NCBI GenBank assembly: GCA_005880445.1
Contig: VBGJ01000028.1
Location: forward strand, 1 to 32,532
Source: Chloroflexota bacterium
GTDB taxonomy: Bacteria; Chloroflexota; Dormibacteria; Aeolococcales; Aeolococcaceae
Direction of reading: 5' to 3'
Length of the DNA stretch: 32,532 bases
Every line of letters begins with the position of its first letter. Within the stretch, counting starts at the first letter, position 1. A model generated the notes under the pieces. It was not told where the DNA came from. It saw only the letters and a program-made list of their open reading frames with translations, and did no database searches. The position numbers and the translations under genes are program-made. This document shows, piece by piece, positions 15,289-24,144 of the stretch.

Positions 15289-15857
15289 GATGCGGGCTCG
15301 GCTCCGTCTGTGGTTCGTTGCAAGAATGTGAGGGTGGTGAGACCGTGACGGACCTCACGCAGCTGCGCAAGTGCGCCGATGCGCGCGGCCAGACGATGCT
15401 TTGCGTGATGTTCGCACACGACGAGCTTCGGTGGGCAGGAACCGAGGATCTCGAGCACACGATCGAGCTCTTCCTCGCGATACGGCGGGTCGATGAAACA
15501 CAGATCTGCAGCGACGAGGTCAGCGCCACTTCTTCGCGCCCAGGCGATCACACTGCCCCGCACCAAGCGGCAGCGGTCGCGGCAACCCAGACGGTCCGCC
15601 GTCGCCGCGATGAGCCGGAGCGCGGCCGGGTCGCGGTCGACGAACGTCGCCGTTGCCGCCTGCCGCGACAGGGCCTCGAACCCGAGCGTGCCGGCGCCGG
15701 CGTACAGGTCCAGCACACGGGCTCCGTCGACGCGACCACCGAGGATGTTGAAGAGGGATTCACGCACCATCGAGCGGGTGGGCCGGATGCGCATGCCGGT
15801 CTGTGTGCCCACGATCCGTCCACGCCATTGCCCGGCGGTGATGCGCGTCTGCGCCAT
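15285..15857 (-). CDS. rsmD: 16S rRNA (guanine966-N2)-methyltransferase RsmD
   Basis: This 190-residue SAM-dependent methyltransferase has RPTRSMVRESLFNIL, the SAM loop VLDLYAGAGTLGFEALSR, the acidic FVDRDPAAL and the base-binding DPPY motif in LCFIDPPYREEELD. RsmD modifies G966 of 16S rRNA. The ATG overlaps the recG stop by one base (TGATG), and the gene overlaps coaD by 4 nt. Confidence 0.95.
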   Translation of the reverse strand: MAQTRITAGQWRGRIVGTQTGMRIRPTRSMVRESLFNILGGRVDGARVLDLYAGAGTLGFEALSRQAATATFVDRDPAALRLIAATADRLGCRDRCRLVRGSVIAWARRSGADLVAADLCFIDPPYREEELDRVLEILGSCPPKLVVCEHHAKHRLAARIGALAQLREVRHGLTTLTFLQRTTDGAEPAS

Positions 15858-18001
15858 CAGTCCAGGTCGAAGACGGTGCGGTATTCCCGCATCGCATCGG
15901 CGAGCGGCGGGTATGCGGTAAGCACGGGGTCGCGATCCAGCACCAGCAGCGCGGCCGCCCGCGCTCGCTGCGCCAGTGCGACATCGAGCAGGTCGGCCGC
16001 GAGCATCTCCGGCAGTCCGTGCTGACGCAAGCCGACGACGTCGCCGGCGCCACGGAGCCTGAGGTCGAGCTCGGCAAGGTCGAACCCACTCCCCGTCTGC
16101 GCGACCGCTTCCAGCCGGCGCGAGCCCTCCTCGTCGACGCCGCCCTGGAACAGCAGGCAGTACGACTGGTGCTCGCGACGGCCGACTCGCCCGCGGAACT
16201 GATGCAGCTGCGCGAGCCCGAACCGCTCAGCGCCCTCTACCAGCATGACCGTCGCATTGGGAACATCGACGCCCACCTCCACGACGCTTGTCGAGACCAG
16301 CAGGTCCGCGTCTCCCCGCATGAACCGTGCCATCCGTTCTTCCTTCTCGCGTGACGGCATGCGTCCGTGCAGGAGCTCGATGCGCAGGTCGGGAAACACG
16401 TCGCCGCGAAGGCGCTCGTACTCGGCGGTCGCACTCTTCGCTCCGAGCTTGTCGGATTCTTCGATGAGCGGGCAGATGACGAACGCCTGACGGCCCGCGT
16501 TCACCTGCTCGCGCACGAATGCGTACGCATCGGCACGGTCGTGCGGCGCCACGACACGCGTCGCCACCGGGAGCCGCCCGGGAGGCATCTCGCGCAGCTC
16601 GCTGAGGTCGACGTCGCCGTACAGCGTCAGCGACAGCGAGCGCGGGATGGGGGTCGCTGTCATGGCAAGAAAGTTCGGCATGTCACCGGATTTCTGTCGC
16701 AGTCGCTGCCGCTGCGCAACGCCGAAGCGGTGCTGCTCGTCGACAATTGCGAGCCCGAGGTTCTCCATCACCACGTCGTCCTCGATCAGCGCGTGCGTGC
16801 CCACGACCAGCGCATCATGGCCTGCCGCAAGCGCCTCGATCACCTCGCGTCGCGCCTTGGCAGCCGTGCTGCCGACGAGCATGCGGGGCGGCAGCCCGTG
16901 CCGTGTCAGGAGCTGATCGAGGGTGGCCGCATGCTGCCGCGCCAAGATTTCCGTGGGCGCCATGACCGCCGTCTGCCGCCCTGCGTGGTGCGTCATCAGC
17001 GCAGCCATCGCCGCCACGACCGTTTTGCCGCTGCCCACATCGCCTTGCAGGAGCCGGTTCATCGGGCCCGGTCCGGCGAGGTCGGTGAGAATCTGATGAG
17101 CCGCCATCCGCTGGCCATCCGTGAGCTTGAATGGCAACGACGTTGCGAATCCACGAGCGACGTCGACGCCGTAGCGGATCACGACGCCGGTGGCCTCCCG
17201 TCGCCTGCGACGCGCACGCTCCGCAGCGAGCTGTAAGAGAAAGTGCTCCTCGAACGCGATGCGCTCACGAGCACGATCGGCTGACTCGAGACTGTCGGGG
17301 AAGTGGACCTGCCGCAACGCTTCGGCGATCGGCATGAGATTCTCTTTGGCACGGACGTCGTCGGGGATCGGGTCGGGCAATACATCGGCGGTGGTCAGTA
17401 GCGGCTCGATCCATTCACGGAGGAGCTTCGATGTGATGCCATGGGTCTCGGGATAGACCGGTGCGAGCGCGCCAACGTGATGCTGCTCGGCGGATACGGG
17501 CTCATAACTGGGATTGCGAAACTGGAGGCCGGTGCGTCCTCGCTGAACCTTGCCACTGACGACAAGCTCTATCCCTGGGAACACCTGACGCTCGACAAAC
17601 TGGGGCCCGAACCACACCGCCCCTACCACGGTTCCGTTGTCCTCGAACGATGCCTCGACAAGCTTGATGTGCTTCTTCGGGCTGTATCGCTGCGTGATGT
17701 TGCGCACCCGAACGCGCGACGTCTGCACCTCCCCGGGTATCAACGCCGAGAGTGGCGTCAGGTCGCGCGTGTCAGCGTATCGCCGTGGCAGGTGGAGCAG
17801 CAGATCACGAGCGGTGACGACGCCAAGCTTCCGCAATAGAGCGCCACGCTTGTCGCCAATTCCATGGATCAACATGACCGGAGTGTCAGGCGCTGTGGGC
17901 CGAAGCGGCAGGACTTTTGCCTTCACGTCGGTGGCCGTGTAGCCCTCATACAGAACATTGTCCTTTGCCCGCCGATCCTCGCCGGCCACGACCTCTGCCA
18001 T
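15857..18001 (-). CDS. recG: ATP-dependent DNA helicase RecG
   Basis: RecG remodels stalled forks and branched DNA. The 714-residue protein has a wedge/OB domain (about 40-250) with GIGDKRGALLRKLGV and HLPRRYADTRD. Walker A is GDVGSGKT (320-327), the DEQH box DEQHRFGV begins at 421, and MTATPIPRSL follows. The C-terminal helicase half has VSTSVVEVGVDVPNAT, QLHQFRGRVGR and DLRLRGAGDVVG, with the family's closing QHGLPE. It is complete. The SOS-linked HNH gene lies 27 nt upstream. Confidence 0.97.
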   Translation of the reverse strand: MAEVVAGEDRRAKDNVLYEGYTATDVKAKVLPLRPTAPDTPVMLIHGIGDKRGALLRKLGVVTARDLLLHLPRRYADTRDLTPLSALIPGEVQTSRVRVRNITQRYSPKKHIKLVEASFEDNGTVVGAVWFGPQFVERQVFPGIELVVSGKVQRGRTGLQFRNPSYEPVSAEQHHVGALAPVYPETHGITSKLLREWIEPLLTTADVLPDPIPDDVRAKENLMPIAEALRQVHFPDSLESADRARERIAFEEHFLLQLAAERARRRRREATGVVIRYGVDVARGFATSLPFKLTDGQRMAAHQILTDLAGPGPMNRLLQGDVGSGKTVVAAMAALMTHHAGRQTAVMAPTEILARQHAATLDQLLTRHGLPPRMLVGSTAAKARREVIEALAAGHDALVVGTHALIEDDVVMENLGLAIVDEQHRFGVAQRQRLRQKSGDMPNFLAMTATPIPRSLSLTLYGDVDLSELREMPPGRLPVATRVVAPHDRADAYAFVREQVNAGRQAFVICPLIEESDKLGAKSATAEYERLRGDVFPDLRIELLHGRMPSREKEERMARFMRGDADLLVSTSVVEVGVDVPNATVMLVEGAERFGLAQLHQFRGRVGRREHQSYCLLFQGGVDEEGSRRLEAVAQTGSGFDLAELDLRLRGAGDVVGLRQHGLPEMLAADLLDVALAQRARAAALLVLDRDPVLTAYPPLADAMREYRTVFDLD

Positions 18002-18028
18002 GCGTCAGGCTTACTAGGTCGCTCACCC

Positions 18029-19243
18029 TCAGACGACAGCCGGTTCGTTCGGAGCTCGCGCGCGGGATCCGAACTCAGGCATAGGCGGGACTGTGACCAC
18101 GCCTTGGTCTCGACTGCGTACCAGCTGCCAACCGCCCTCATGCACTTTCCAATGATGGCGATGGCACAGCAACGCGAGGTTCTCAAGAGTTGTGTCCCCG
18201 CCGTCGGCCCAGTGGCGAAGGTGGTGGGGCGCGGTCCACGAGGCTGGCCGCTCACAACCGGGCCAAACGCAGCCACGATCCCGCGCCCGCAGGGCCCTGC
18301 GAGTGGCCGCTGAGGGCACGCGACGCGCCCGTCCAATGTCCAAAACCGCGGAGTCGGCGTCCAGGATCACCCGGGTGACGCTCGCATCGCAGGCAAGGCG
18401 TTGCACAGTCGCCGCAGCGATCGGCGAGCAGAACTCCAGCTCCCCGGCGGGGGCGCCGTCGAATCCACGCAGCGTCTCGAGCGTGGCGGTGACCTGGAGC
18501 TGGGCACTGCCTCCGTGGCGGGCCAGCTCGACGAGAGCATCAGCCCAGCGCTGCTCCTTCGTACGCTCATCGCTGGCACCGTTTCGCCGCGCCAATGGCT
18601 CCAGCGCGCTCCGCAGCATGGCCCCACCCACCGGATCGAGGAAGCCCCGCAGTACCAGGGCTCCGTCCTCGCATGGCAGCAGCTCCAGGCGCCGCCACTC
18701 TTCCATCTGGGTCTGTTCCTCCAGGAAGCGGCGCGCGTCGGCGGCATGGCGGGCATGGGTGCATTCACGCCGGAAGCGACTCAGGGAGTGGGCCAGCGCC
18801 TTCCGCAAAAGCGGGGCCTCGTCGAACTCATCCCCGCCGGGCGATTCTTTGATCGACGCAGCAGTGCCGGCCAGGAGCGCGAAATGCGAGAAGCCGAGCT
18901 TGCCCGCACGCAGAGCCTGCGTGCTTTTGGGCAGCGCCGGCTCTTGCTCCCCCACCGTAATCGCGGCCGCTGCGGCATGCCCGGTCATCCGGCACTCCTG
19001 GCGGATCCATTGGATCGGACTTACAAAGCCCAGCTCGTCGTACTCGTTGGAGGCAGCAAATACGGCGGCCTCTCTCGCGAAGGCAAGCTCCAAGAGGTCC
19101 GCTGCGTGCCTCAGCCGGATCAACTCTTTGGTTTGTTCGGACGAGCCCAAATCCGGCCGGGGCCTTTCCAGCAGACGCTCGATGGCGACGATGACGGCGG
19201 ATGTCGCATCTCCATTTGTCGTCTTGCCTTCGCCATCACACAT
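18029..19243 (-). CDS. DUF222/HNH endonuclease-domain protein (13E12 repeat type)
   Basis: This 404-residue protein has an N-terminal DUF222-like helical region and a C-terminal HNH nuclease motif. Cys325 and Cys330 (CVWPGC), His340-His341 (APHHLRHW), Asn355 (TLENLALLC), Cys360 and His364 are as expected for a zinc-supported HNH fold. Such proteins are abundant in actinobacteria. Mycobacterial 13E12 members belong to the DNA-damage regulon, but their biochemical role is unclear. ATG at 19243 is chosen because a clear promoter ends 6 nt upstream; the earlier TTG at 19279 lies inside the -35 box. The gene interrupts the usual fakA/fakB-recG spacing. Confidence 0.9.
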   Translation of the reverse strand: MCDGEGKTTNGDATSAVIVAIERLLERPRPDLGSSEQTKELIRLRHAADLLELAFAREAAVFAASNEYDELGFVSPIQWIRQECRMTGHAAAAAITVGEQEPALPKSTQALRAGKLGFSHFALLAGTAASIKESPGGDEFDEAPLLRKALAHSLSRFRRECTHARHAADARRFLEEQTQMEEWRRLELLPCEDGALVLRGFLDPVGGAMLRSALEPLARRNGASDERTKEQRWADALVELARHGGSAQLQVTATLETLRGFDGAPAGELEFCSPIAAATVQRLACDASVTRVILDADSAVLDIGRARRVPSAATRRALRARDRGCVWPGCERPASWTAPHHLRHWADGGDTTLENLALLCHRHHWKVHEGGWQLVRSRDQGVVTVPPMPEFGSRARAPNEPAVV

Positions 19244-19249
19244 CCTCGT

Positions 19250-19279
19250 AGTATATCGAACTAATGTTCGCCACGTCAA
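19250..19279 (-). promoter_or_regulatory. Strong sigma-70-type promoter of the HNH gene, leaderless
   Basis: TTGACG (19274-19279) and TATACT (19250-19255) are 18 bp apart on the minus strand. The -10 box ends only 6 nt before ATG 19243, so the transcript should begin at the start codon. ACGAGG sits immediately against the ATG and would not serve as a ribosome site. This is the best promoter in the window. Confidence 0.8.
19256..19271. promoter_or_regulatory. LexA (SOS) box in the HNH promoter spacer
   Basis: CGAAC-TAAT-GTTCG (19257-19270) matches the Gram-positive and mycobacterial LexA site CGAAC-N4-GTTCG at every fixed base. It fills the spacer between -35 and -10, where LexA binding would block RNA polymerase. 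Known mycobacterial 13E12 genes carry such boxes, which agrees with the downstream gene. The lexA gene itself is not in the window. Confidence 0.85.
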
Positions 19280-19357
19280 GCGCCGCCACGCGAGAGAACG
19301 AGGCCGGCGGTAGCAACCGCGCGCCTCTGCCCCGCGCTCGCTCAGCGCAGGCGTGGA

Positions 19358-20194
19358 TCAGTCGGCCGACAACCCCGCGAGCCCGATGCCCCCCGGCCCG
19401 GTGTACGCACCGACGACCGGCCCCACCTGACCGGTGATGATCTCCGTCTCCGCGGCCAGCGCCTTCAACCGGGTCACCAAGTCTGGGAGCAGCTCGGGCG
19501 CACCGCAATGAAACGCCGCCAGGTACCGCATCGGCAGCTTTGCGCGGAGCAGCTCGAGCATCCGGTCCACACCCTGGCGCCGGCTCCGCACCCGCGCCTC
19601 GGGCAACACCTCGCCGTCTTGCACCTTCAGCAGCGGCTTGACGTTGAGCACGGCTCCCACTACCGCCTGTGTCCGCCGGATACGGCCTCCCCGTTGGAGG
19701 TAGGTGAGCGTGTCGAGGAGCACATAGATCGTCACCTTGTCTCGGCGCGCGATTGTTCGCGCTGCGACATCGCGGGCGTCGCGACCGGCAGCCACGTCCT
19801 CGAGCGCGGCGCGCAGGAGCAGCTGAAGACCCGCGCTGGCGCTCTCCGTGTCGACCAGGTGAATGCGTTCCGGACCGACCTCCTGCGCCGCGATGTGTGC
19901 CGACTGCAGCGTGCCACTCAGCTTCGCCGAGATGTGCAAGCCCACGACCGAATCATCGGCGTGCTGCAGCAGCGAGTGGTACACGTCGGCAAACTGCTCC
20001 GGCGTCGGCTGTGACGTCGTCGGATGCGTCGTATTCTTCTGCAGCTGCGCGTAGAACGCGGCTGAATCCATATCGATGCCGTCGCGAAACTGCTGTTCGC
20101 CAAAGCGCACGGTGAGCGGAACGACGGTGATGCCCATCACCGCTGCGTCCTTCTGCGTGATGTCGGACGTGCTGTCCGTGACGAGATGGATCAC
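19358..20194 (-). CDS. fakB: DegV family fatty-acid-binding protein (FakB-like)
   Basis: DegV/FakB proteins bind a fatty acid and present it to the kinase FakA. The 278-residue protein shows HLVTDSTSD at the start, TSQPTPEQF, ISAKLSGTLQSA, LDTLTYLQRGGRI and GPVVGAYTGPGGIG, in family order. The GTG start is 3 nt after the fakA stop, so the two are surely co-transcribed. Which fatty acid it binds cannot be read from sequence. The 114-bp gap to the HNH gene holds that gene's promoter. Confidence 0.92.
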   Translation of the reverse strand: MIHLVTDSTSDITQKDAAVMGITVVPLTVRFGEQQFRDGIDMDSAAFYAQLQKNTTHPTTSQPTPEQFADVYHSLLQHADDSVVGLHISAKLSGTLQSAHIAAQEVGPERIHLVDTESASAGLQLLLRAALEDVAAGRDARDVAARTIARRDKVTIYVLLDTLTYLQRGGRIRRTQAVVGAVLNVKPLLKVQDGEVLPEARVRSRRQGVDRMLELLRAKLPMRYLAAFHCGAPELLPDLVTRLKALAAETEIITGQVGPVVGAYTGPGGIGLAGLSAD

Positions 20195-20197
20195 GGC

Positions 20198-21958
20198 CTA
20201 TTCAAGCGACAGCACGTATGGGTAGTGCTCCTGGCCTCCGATCTGCAGCTCGAACTCCATTCCCGGATGCCGCTCTCGCAATTCGGCAACGAGGCGCTCC
20301 GCATCTTCACCGGACACATCGCCGCCGCGATAGACGGTCACCAGCTCGGGTGCAGGGGAAGCGCCCGCCAGGACACCTTCGATGACGGGGAGGTGCGCGT
20401 CGCCGACCTGCACGATGTGGTCGTCCACGATGGCGATGATGTTGCCCGTTTTGATCTCGCGATGGTCGGCCGTGCTGTCGCGCACCGCTCGCGTTATCTC
20501 GACACCACGCACGGACTGGATCGCTTCACGCATGCGCTCGGCATTGGTCTCGGCCGGCGCGCCCGGGTCGTACGCGAGCATCGCGCTGATGCCCTGGGGC
20601 AGGTTCTTCGTGGGCACGACGTGCACGGTGCAACCGTCGGCCAGGTCGTTCACCTGTTCAGCGGTGAGGATGACATTGCCGTTGTTGGGCAAGAGGATCA
20701 CCGCGCGTGCATTGGCAGAGCGCACACCGTTCAGCAGATCCTCTATGGAGGGGTTCATCGTCTGGCCGCCGAGCACGACGGCGTCGGCTCCCAAGCCGAC
20801 GAGGATGTCACGGAACCCCGCCGCAGGCGCTACCGACACGATGCCCACCTGTTTCGGCGCTCCTTCAGCAACCTCGTCGCCAGGCGTGGGAGCCGCAGCC
20901 TCTGCGGCGCCGGCGCGTTCCAGCACTTCGTGGTGCTGAGCGGTCATGTCCTCCACCTTCAGCTTGCTGAGGCGGCCTCGCTGGGCCGCGGCCCCGATGA
21001 CGGCAGTCGGATCGCTCGTGTGGACATGGACCCGGACCAGGTCCGGCCCGCCGACGACAAGGGCGGACTCACCGAGCCGGCCAAGCTCGACACGCAGCGC
21101 ATCGACGTCGAGGCTGTTGCCGCTGATGATGAATTCCGTGCAATAGCCGAAGCCCTCTTCGCGTGGCGCCACCGCGGCTGCTCCGCGGCGCCCCTGCAGC
21201 GCCAGCAGCGGCTCACCACTTGCGGATCCGGGAACGCGCACGGCGGGCTCGCCCGGACGTCGCTGCGTCGACGGCTCGGCGGTCCGCGCCATCGACTCGC
21301 TCAGCGCGCGGGCAAAGCCCTCGATGACCACGGCCAGCCCGAAACCGCCCGCGTCCACCACGCCTGCTTCGCGCAGCACCGCAAGCTGATCGATGGTTCG
21401 CTCCACCGCGGCGTGCGCGTCACGCACCACGCGATTGAGCAGGACGCGGATGTCGTCGGTTTCCGCCGCCGCTGCGGCCGCCGACTCCGCGGCCTCACGC
21501 ATCACCGTGAGGATGGTTCCTTCGGTGGGCTTCATGACCGCGCGGTACGCGACTGCGGAAGCCTCGGCAAATGCGCGAGCCACGCCCTCCACGTCGACAC
21601 GTGCGCGACCGGACAAGCCTTGTGCAAGACCGCGAAAGATCTGCGACAGGATGACGCCACTGTTGCCGCGCGCGCCCATCAGTGAGCCGTGCGCCGCCGC
21701 CGCCATCACAGACTCGGCGGACTGCGGTTGCGGCGCGTGCTGCGCCTCTTCCACCGCGGATCGCAGCGTCAGGTACATGTTCGACCCGGTGTCGCCGTCC
21801 GGCACCGGATACACGTTGAGGTCGTTGATCTCCTGCTGGTTTGCCTCCAGCCACGCCAACGCGCTGCGCAGACCGATGAGCACTTGTTCGCCGTCGGCCT
21901 CACGGAGGGGCTCACGCAGGATGGTCAGCTCGGACGCCGCCTCAGTGCCGGGCACCAT
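20198..21958 (-). CDS. fakA: Fatty acid kinase catalytic subunit (FakA/YloV, DAK2 domain)
   Basis: This is a 586-residue DhaL/DAK2-type kinase. The N-terminal domain carries NDLNVYPVPDGDTGSNMYLT (Asp residues that bind Mg-ATP), GSLMGARGNSGVILSQI and VVDAGGFGLAVV. A middle domain (YCTEFIISG, DLVRVHVHTSDP) and a C-terminal DegV-like domain (NNGNVILTAEQ, TKNLPQGISAMLAYDP) follow, as in FakA. FakA phosphorylates FakB-bound fatty acids to acyl phosphate for phospholipid synthesis. ATG at 21958, with GGAG 5 nt upstream, overlaps asp23 by 17 nt. Confidence 0.93.
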   Translation of the reverse strand: MVPGTEAASELTILREPLREADGEQVLIGLRSALAWLEANQQEINDLNVYPVPDGDTGSNMYLTLRSAVEEAQHAPQPQSAESVMAAAAHGSLMGARGNSGVILSQIFRGLAQGLSGRARVDVEGVARAFAEASAVAYRAVMKPTEGTILTVMREAAESAAAAAAETDDIRVLLNRVVRDAHAAVERTIDQLAVLREAGVVDAGGFGLAVVIEGFARALSESMARTAEPSTQRRPGEPAVRVPGSASGEPLLALQGRRGAAAVAPREEGFGYCTEFIISGNSLDVDALRVELGRLGESALVVGGPDLVRVHVHTSDPTAVIGAAAQRGRLSKLKVEDMTAQHHEVLERAGAAEAAAPTPGDEVAEGAPKQVGIVSVAPAAGFRDILVGLGADAVVLGGQTMNPSIEDLLNGVRSANARAVILLPNNGNVILTAEQVNDLADGCTVHVVPTKNLPQGISAMLAYDPGAPAETNAERMREAIQSVRGVEITRAVRDSTADHREIKTGNIIAIVDDHIVQVGDAHLPVIEGVLAGASPAPELVTVYRGGDVSGEDAERLVAELRERHPGMEFELQIGGQEHYPYVLSLE

Positions 21959-22337
21959 CCCGCTCCGTGTGGATGCCCTGCACGTTGACGTTGACAGCGA
22001 GCACCGGGAGGCCGAGTGTCTTTTCCACGTGATAGCGGACCCCACTCATGAGGTTGTGCGCCACTTCGCTGATGCGTGTGCCGTACTCGGCGATGATGTA
22101 GAGCTCGATGACGATGCCATCGGGAAGGACCTGCACCTGGACGCCACGGTGCGCGCTCTCACGATTGAGCAGCTCGGCGATGCCGTCGCGCAGCCCGCGC
22201 GCGGCCATGCCAACCACGCCATAGCACTCGCTCGCCGCGTGGCCGACGATGGAGGCCACCACTCGCGGTGACACTTCGATGCGGCCCAGCGACGCCGTGC
22301 GGGTCAGCGCGTCAGGCGCTTTGACCTTTCCTTTCAC
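21942..22337 (-). CDS. Asp23/Gls24 family envelope-stress protein
   Basis: This 131-residue protein of the Asp23 (DUF322) family has [47 protein letters not shown] and [14 protein letters not shown]. Family members are membrane-proximal proteins linked to envelope homeostasis. asp23 directly upstream of a DAK2 kinase gene and opposite rpmB is a conserved arrangement. The start is GTG 22337. It is the first gene of the long minus-strand cluster. Confidence 0.93.
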   Translation of the reverse strand: MKGKVKAPDALTRTASLGRIEVSPRVVASIVGHAASECYGVVGMAARGLRDGIAELLNRESAHRGVQVQVLPDGIVIELYIIAEYGTRISEVAHNLMSGVRYHVEKTLGLPVLAVNVNVQGIHTERDGARH

Positions 22338-22492
22338 GTGTTCTCATAAGCGGAGCGAGGGGGCTGTGTTATCCTCGCCGCCGGCTTCCCGAGCGGCGGG
22401 GACCACGTTTTTGCCGCCTCGTGCCGCAGCGGGCGCATTCTAGTACGGGTGACCCGGCGCGGCCAAAACCGGACCAATCCAGAGAGCATCCC
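22338..22492. promoter_or_regulatory. Divergent control region between asp23 and rpmB
   Basis: These 155 bp separate the two divergent starts and must contain both promoters. Candidate elements are weak. A TTGCCG at 22411-22416 and an ATTCTAG stretch at 22437-22443 lie on the rpmB side, and a GGATAAC-like -10 near 22370 reads toward asp23, but none has a good partner at 17-18 bp. No riboswitch or terminator was recognised. Confidence 0.35.
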
Positions 22493-22681
22493 ATGTCGCA
22501 GCGCTGTGAGATCTGCGGAAAGCGCCCGATGACCGGGCACAACGTGAGCCACTCCAAGGTGCACACGCGGCGTCGCTTCCTGCCCAACCTTCAGCAGGCC
22601 CACATCACGGTCAAGGGCCGCGTGGTGAAGGCGCGGGTCTGCACCCGCTGCCTGCGCACCCAGGCGAAGGCGGCGCGCTAG
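22493..22681 (+). CDS. rpmB: 50S ribosomal protein L28 (zinc-binding form)
   Basis: This 62-residue bL28 carries the family stretches [27 protein letters not shown] and [12 protein letters not shown]. Cys5/Cys8 and Cys50/Cys53 form two CxxC pairs, so this is the zinc-containing version. ATG at 22493 is the family start. Its TAG overlaps the stop of the convergent BtuF-like gene (CTAG shared), leaving no room for a terminator between them. Confidence 0.97.
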   Translation: MSQRCEICGKRPMTGHNVSHSKVHTRRRFLPNLQQAHITVKGRVVKARVCTRCLRTQAKAAR

Positions 22682-23607
22682 GAGGTCGACCCCACCCAGG
22701 CGGCGCCTCTGGGCAGCATGCCGCCAGGCAGGGCGCGGGCCGCAGCGGCCAGGATCTCGAGGCCCGCGACGATGCGCGGCCCCGGCCTGTTGAAGAAGCT
22801 CGAGCCGTCGACGGCGATCACCCGGCCACTCCTGGCGCACGGCAGATCACCGAATCCCGGACGCGACGTCACCTCGTGGGCCACCCCGAGCGTTTGATCG
22901 AGGCTGAGGCCACAGGGCATCAGCACCATCACCTCGGGTTGGGACTCGAGAACGCGCTCCCACGGCAGGTCGGTCGACGGAAGCCCTGACGTCCCCAGCG
23001 GGTCCGTGCCCCCGGCAAGGGTCACCATCTCGGGCACCCAGTGCCCGGCCGCGAACATGGGGTCGGTCCACTCGATGCACGCGACCCGTGGCCGCGGTTC
23101 GGGCGGGGCCAGGGACGCGATCACGCCGAGGCGCTCCCGCATCGACGCCTCGACAGAGCTCGCCTGCCGTTCGCGGCCGGTCGCCTCGCCCACCGCCACG
23201 ACGGTCGCGCAGATGTCGTCGAGCGTCTCGGGCTCCAGCGAGATCACCGGCACGTCGCCCGGTAGCTGCCGGACGGCCTGCTGCACCTGCGCATAGGCCA
23301 CCGCGCAAACCTCGCACAGCTCCTGGGTGACGATCAGATCCGGCCTGAGCGCCGCCAGCGCCGTTTCGTCGAGGTTGTAGATGCTCGACCCCTCGTGGCG
23401 CGCGCGCCGGATGTGCGTGTCGATGTCACGCGATGTGGCGCCCTCGGTCGGCAGCGCGCTCGCGGTGACACGCGGCAGGCGCGCAACTCCCTCCGAGGGA
23501 TGGTCGCACTCGTGCGTGACTGCGACGACATCACCGCCGGCGCCGACCGCGAAGAGAATCTCGGTAGCGCTGGGAAGCAGCGAGACGACGCGCTGCGGTA
23601 CGGGCAT
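22678..23607 (-). CDS. BtuF-like cobalamin-binding domain protein without signal peptide
   Basis: This 309-residue protein is of the helical-backbone metal-receptor/BtuF fold. It has [65 protein letters not shown] and a C-terminal [15 protein letters not shown]. Close relatives are annotated as cobalamin-binding proteins. There is no signal peptide or lipobox at the N-terminus (MPVPQRVVS), so it is probably cytoplasmic rather than an ABC-importer subunit. No permease or ATPase gene adjoins it. It follows ribH by a few bases, at the end of the riboflavin cluster. The real ligand is uncertain. Confidence 0.8.
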   Translation of the reverse strand: MPVPQRVVSLLPSATEILFAVGAGGDVVAVTHECDHPSEGVARLPRVTASALPTEGATSRDIDTHIRRARHEGSSIYNLDETALAALRPDLIVTQELCEVCAVAYAQVQQAVRQLPGDVPVISLEPETLDDICATVVAVGEATGRERQASSVEASMRERLGVIASLAPPEPRPRVACIEWTDPMFAAGHWVPEMVTLAGGTDPLGTSGLPSTDLPWERVLESQPEVMVLMPCGLSLDQTLGVAHEVTSRPGFGDLPCARSGRVIAVDGSSFFNRPGPRIVAGLEILAAAARALPGGMLPRGAAWVGSTS

Positions 23608-23609
23608 CG

Positions 23610-24107
23610 TCAGGAGGCAGCGCGACGCGTCGAAGCGCGAGGACGGCGAAGGGAGCGCAGCAGCGACGCCATCTCGACGGCCGCCATGGCGGCCTCGGCG
23701 CCCTTGTTGCCGTGCTTGCCACCGGCGCGGTCGAGTGCCTGTTCGACGCTGTCCGTGGTGAGGATCCCGAACCCCGACGGGATGCCGGTGATGGCGTGGA
23801 TCGACGCGACGCCCCGGGCCGCCTCTCCGGCGACGAGGTCGAAATGCGCAGTCTCGCCCCGGATCACCGCTCCGACGCACACCACGGCGTCGACGGACCC
23901 GTGCTCGGCGAGCTCGCGTGCGGCGACGGGGATCTCGAAGCTCCCAGGCACCCACACGACGGTGATGTCGTCCTCGTCCGCCCCCAGCCGGAGCAGCGCG
24001 CTGATCGCACCATCGAGCAGGCGCTGCGTGACGATCTCGTTGAAGCGCCCGGCGACGACGCCGATACGCATCCCCGTTGCGTCGAGCTTGCCCGCATGCA
24101 CGGTCAT
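23610..24107 (-). CDS. ribH: 6,7-dimethyl-8-ribityllumazine synthase RibH
   Basis: RibH condenses the ribityl pyrimidine with dihydroxybutanone phosphate to give lumazine, the substrate of riboflavin synthase. The 165-residue protein has [51 protein letters not shown] (active-site His in TAHFD), [18 protein letters not shown] and [16 protein letters not shown] at 24107 or the adjacent GTG 24110 is the start. Its product would feed ribE, which is broken in this sequence. Confidence 0.96.
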   Translation of the reverse strand: MTVHAGKLDATGMRIGVVAGRFNEIVTQRLLDGAISALLRLGADEDDITVVWVPGSFEIPVAARELAEHGSVDAVVCVGAVIRGETAHFDLVAGEAARGVASIHAITGIPSGFGILTTDSVEQALDRAGGKHGNKGAEAAMAAVEMASLLRSLRRPRASTRRAAS

Positions 24108-24144
24108 CACGACGATCGTCGCACGGGCGTGGGCCTGGCGTTGG

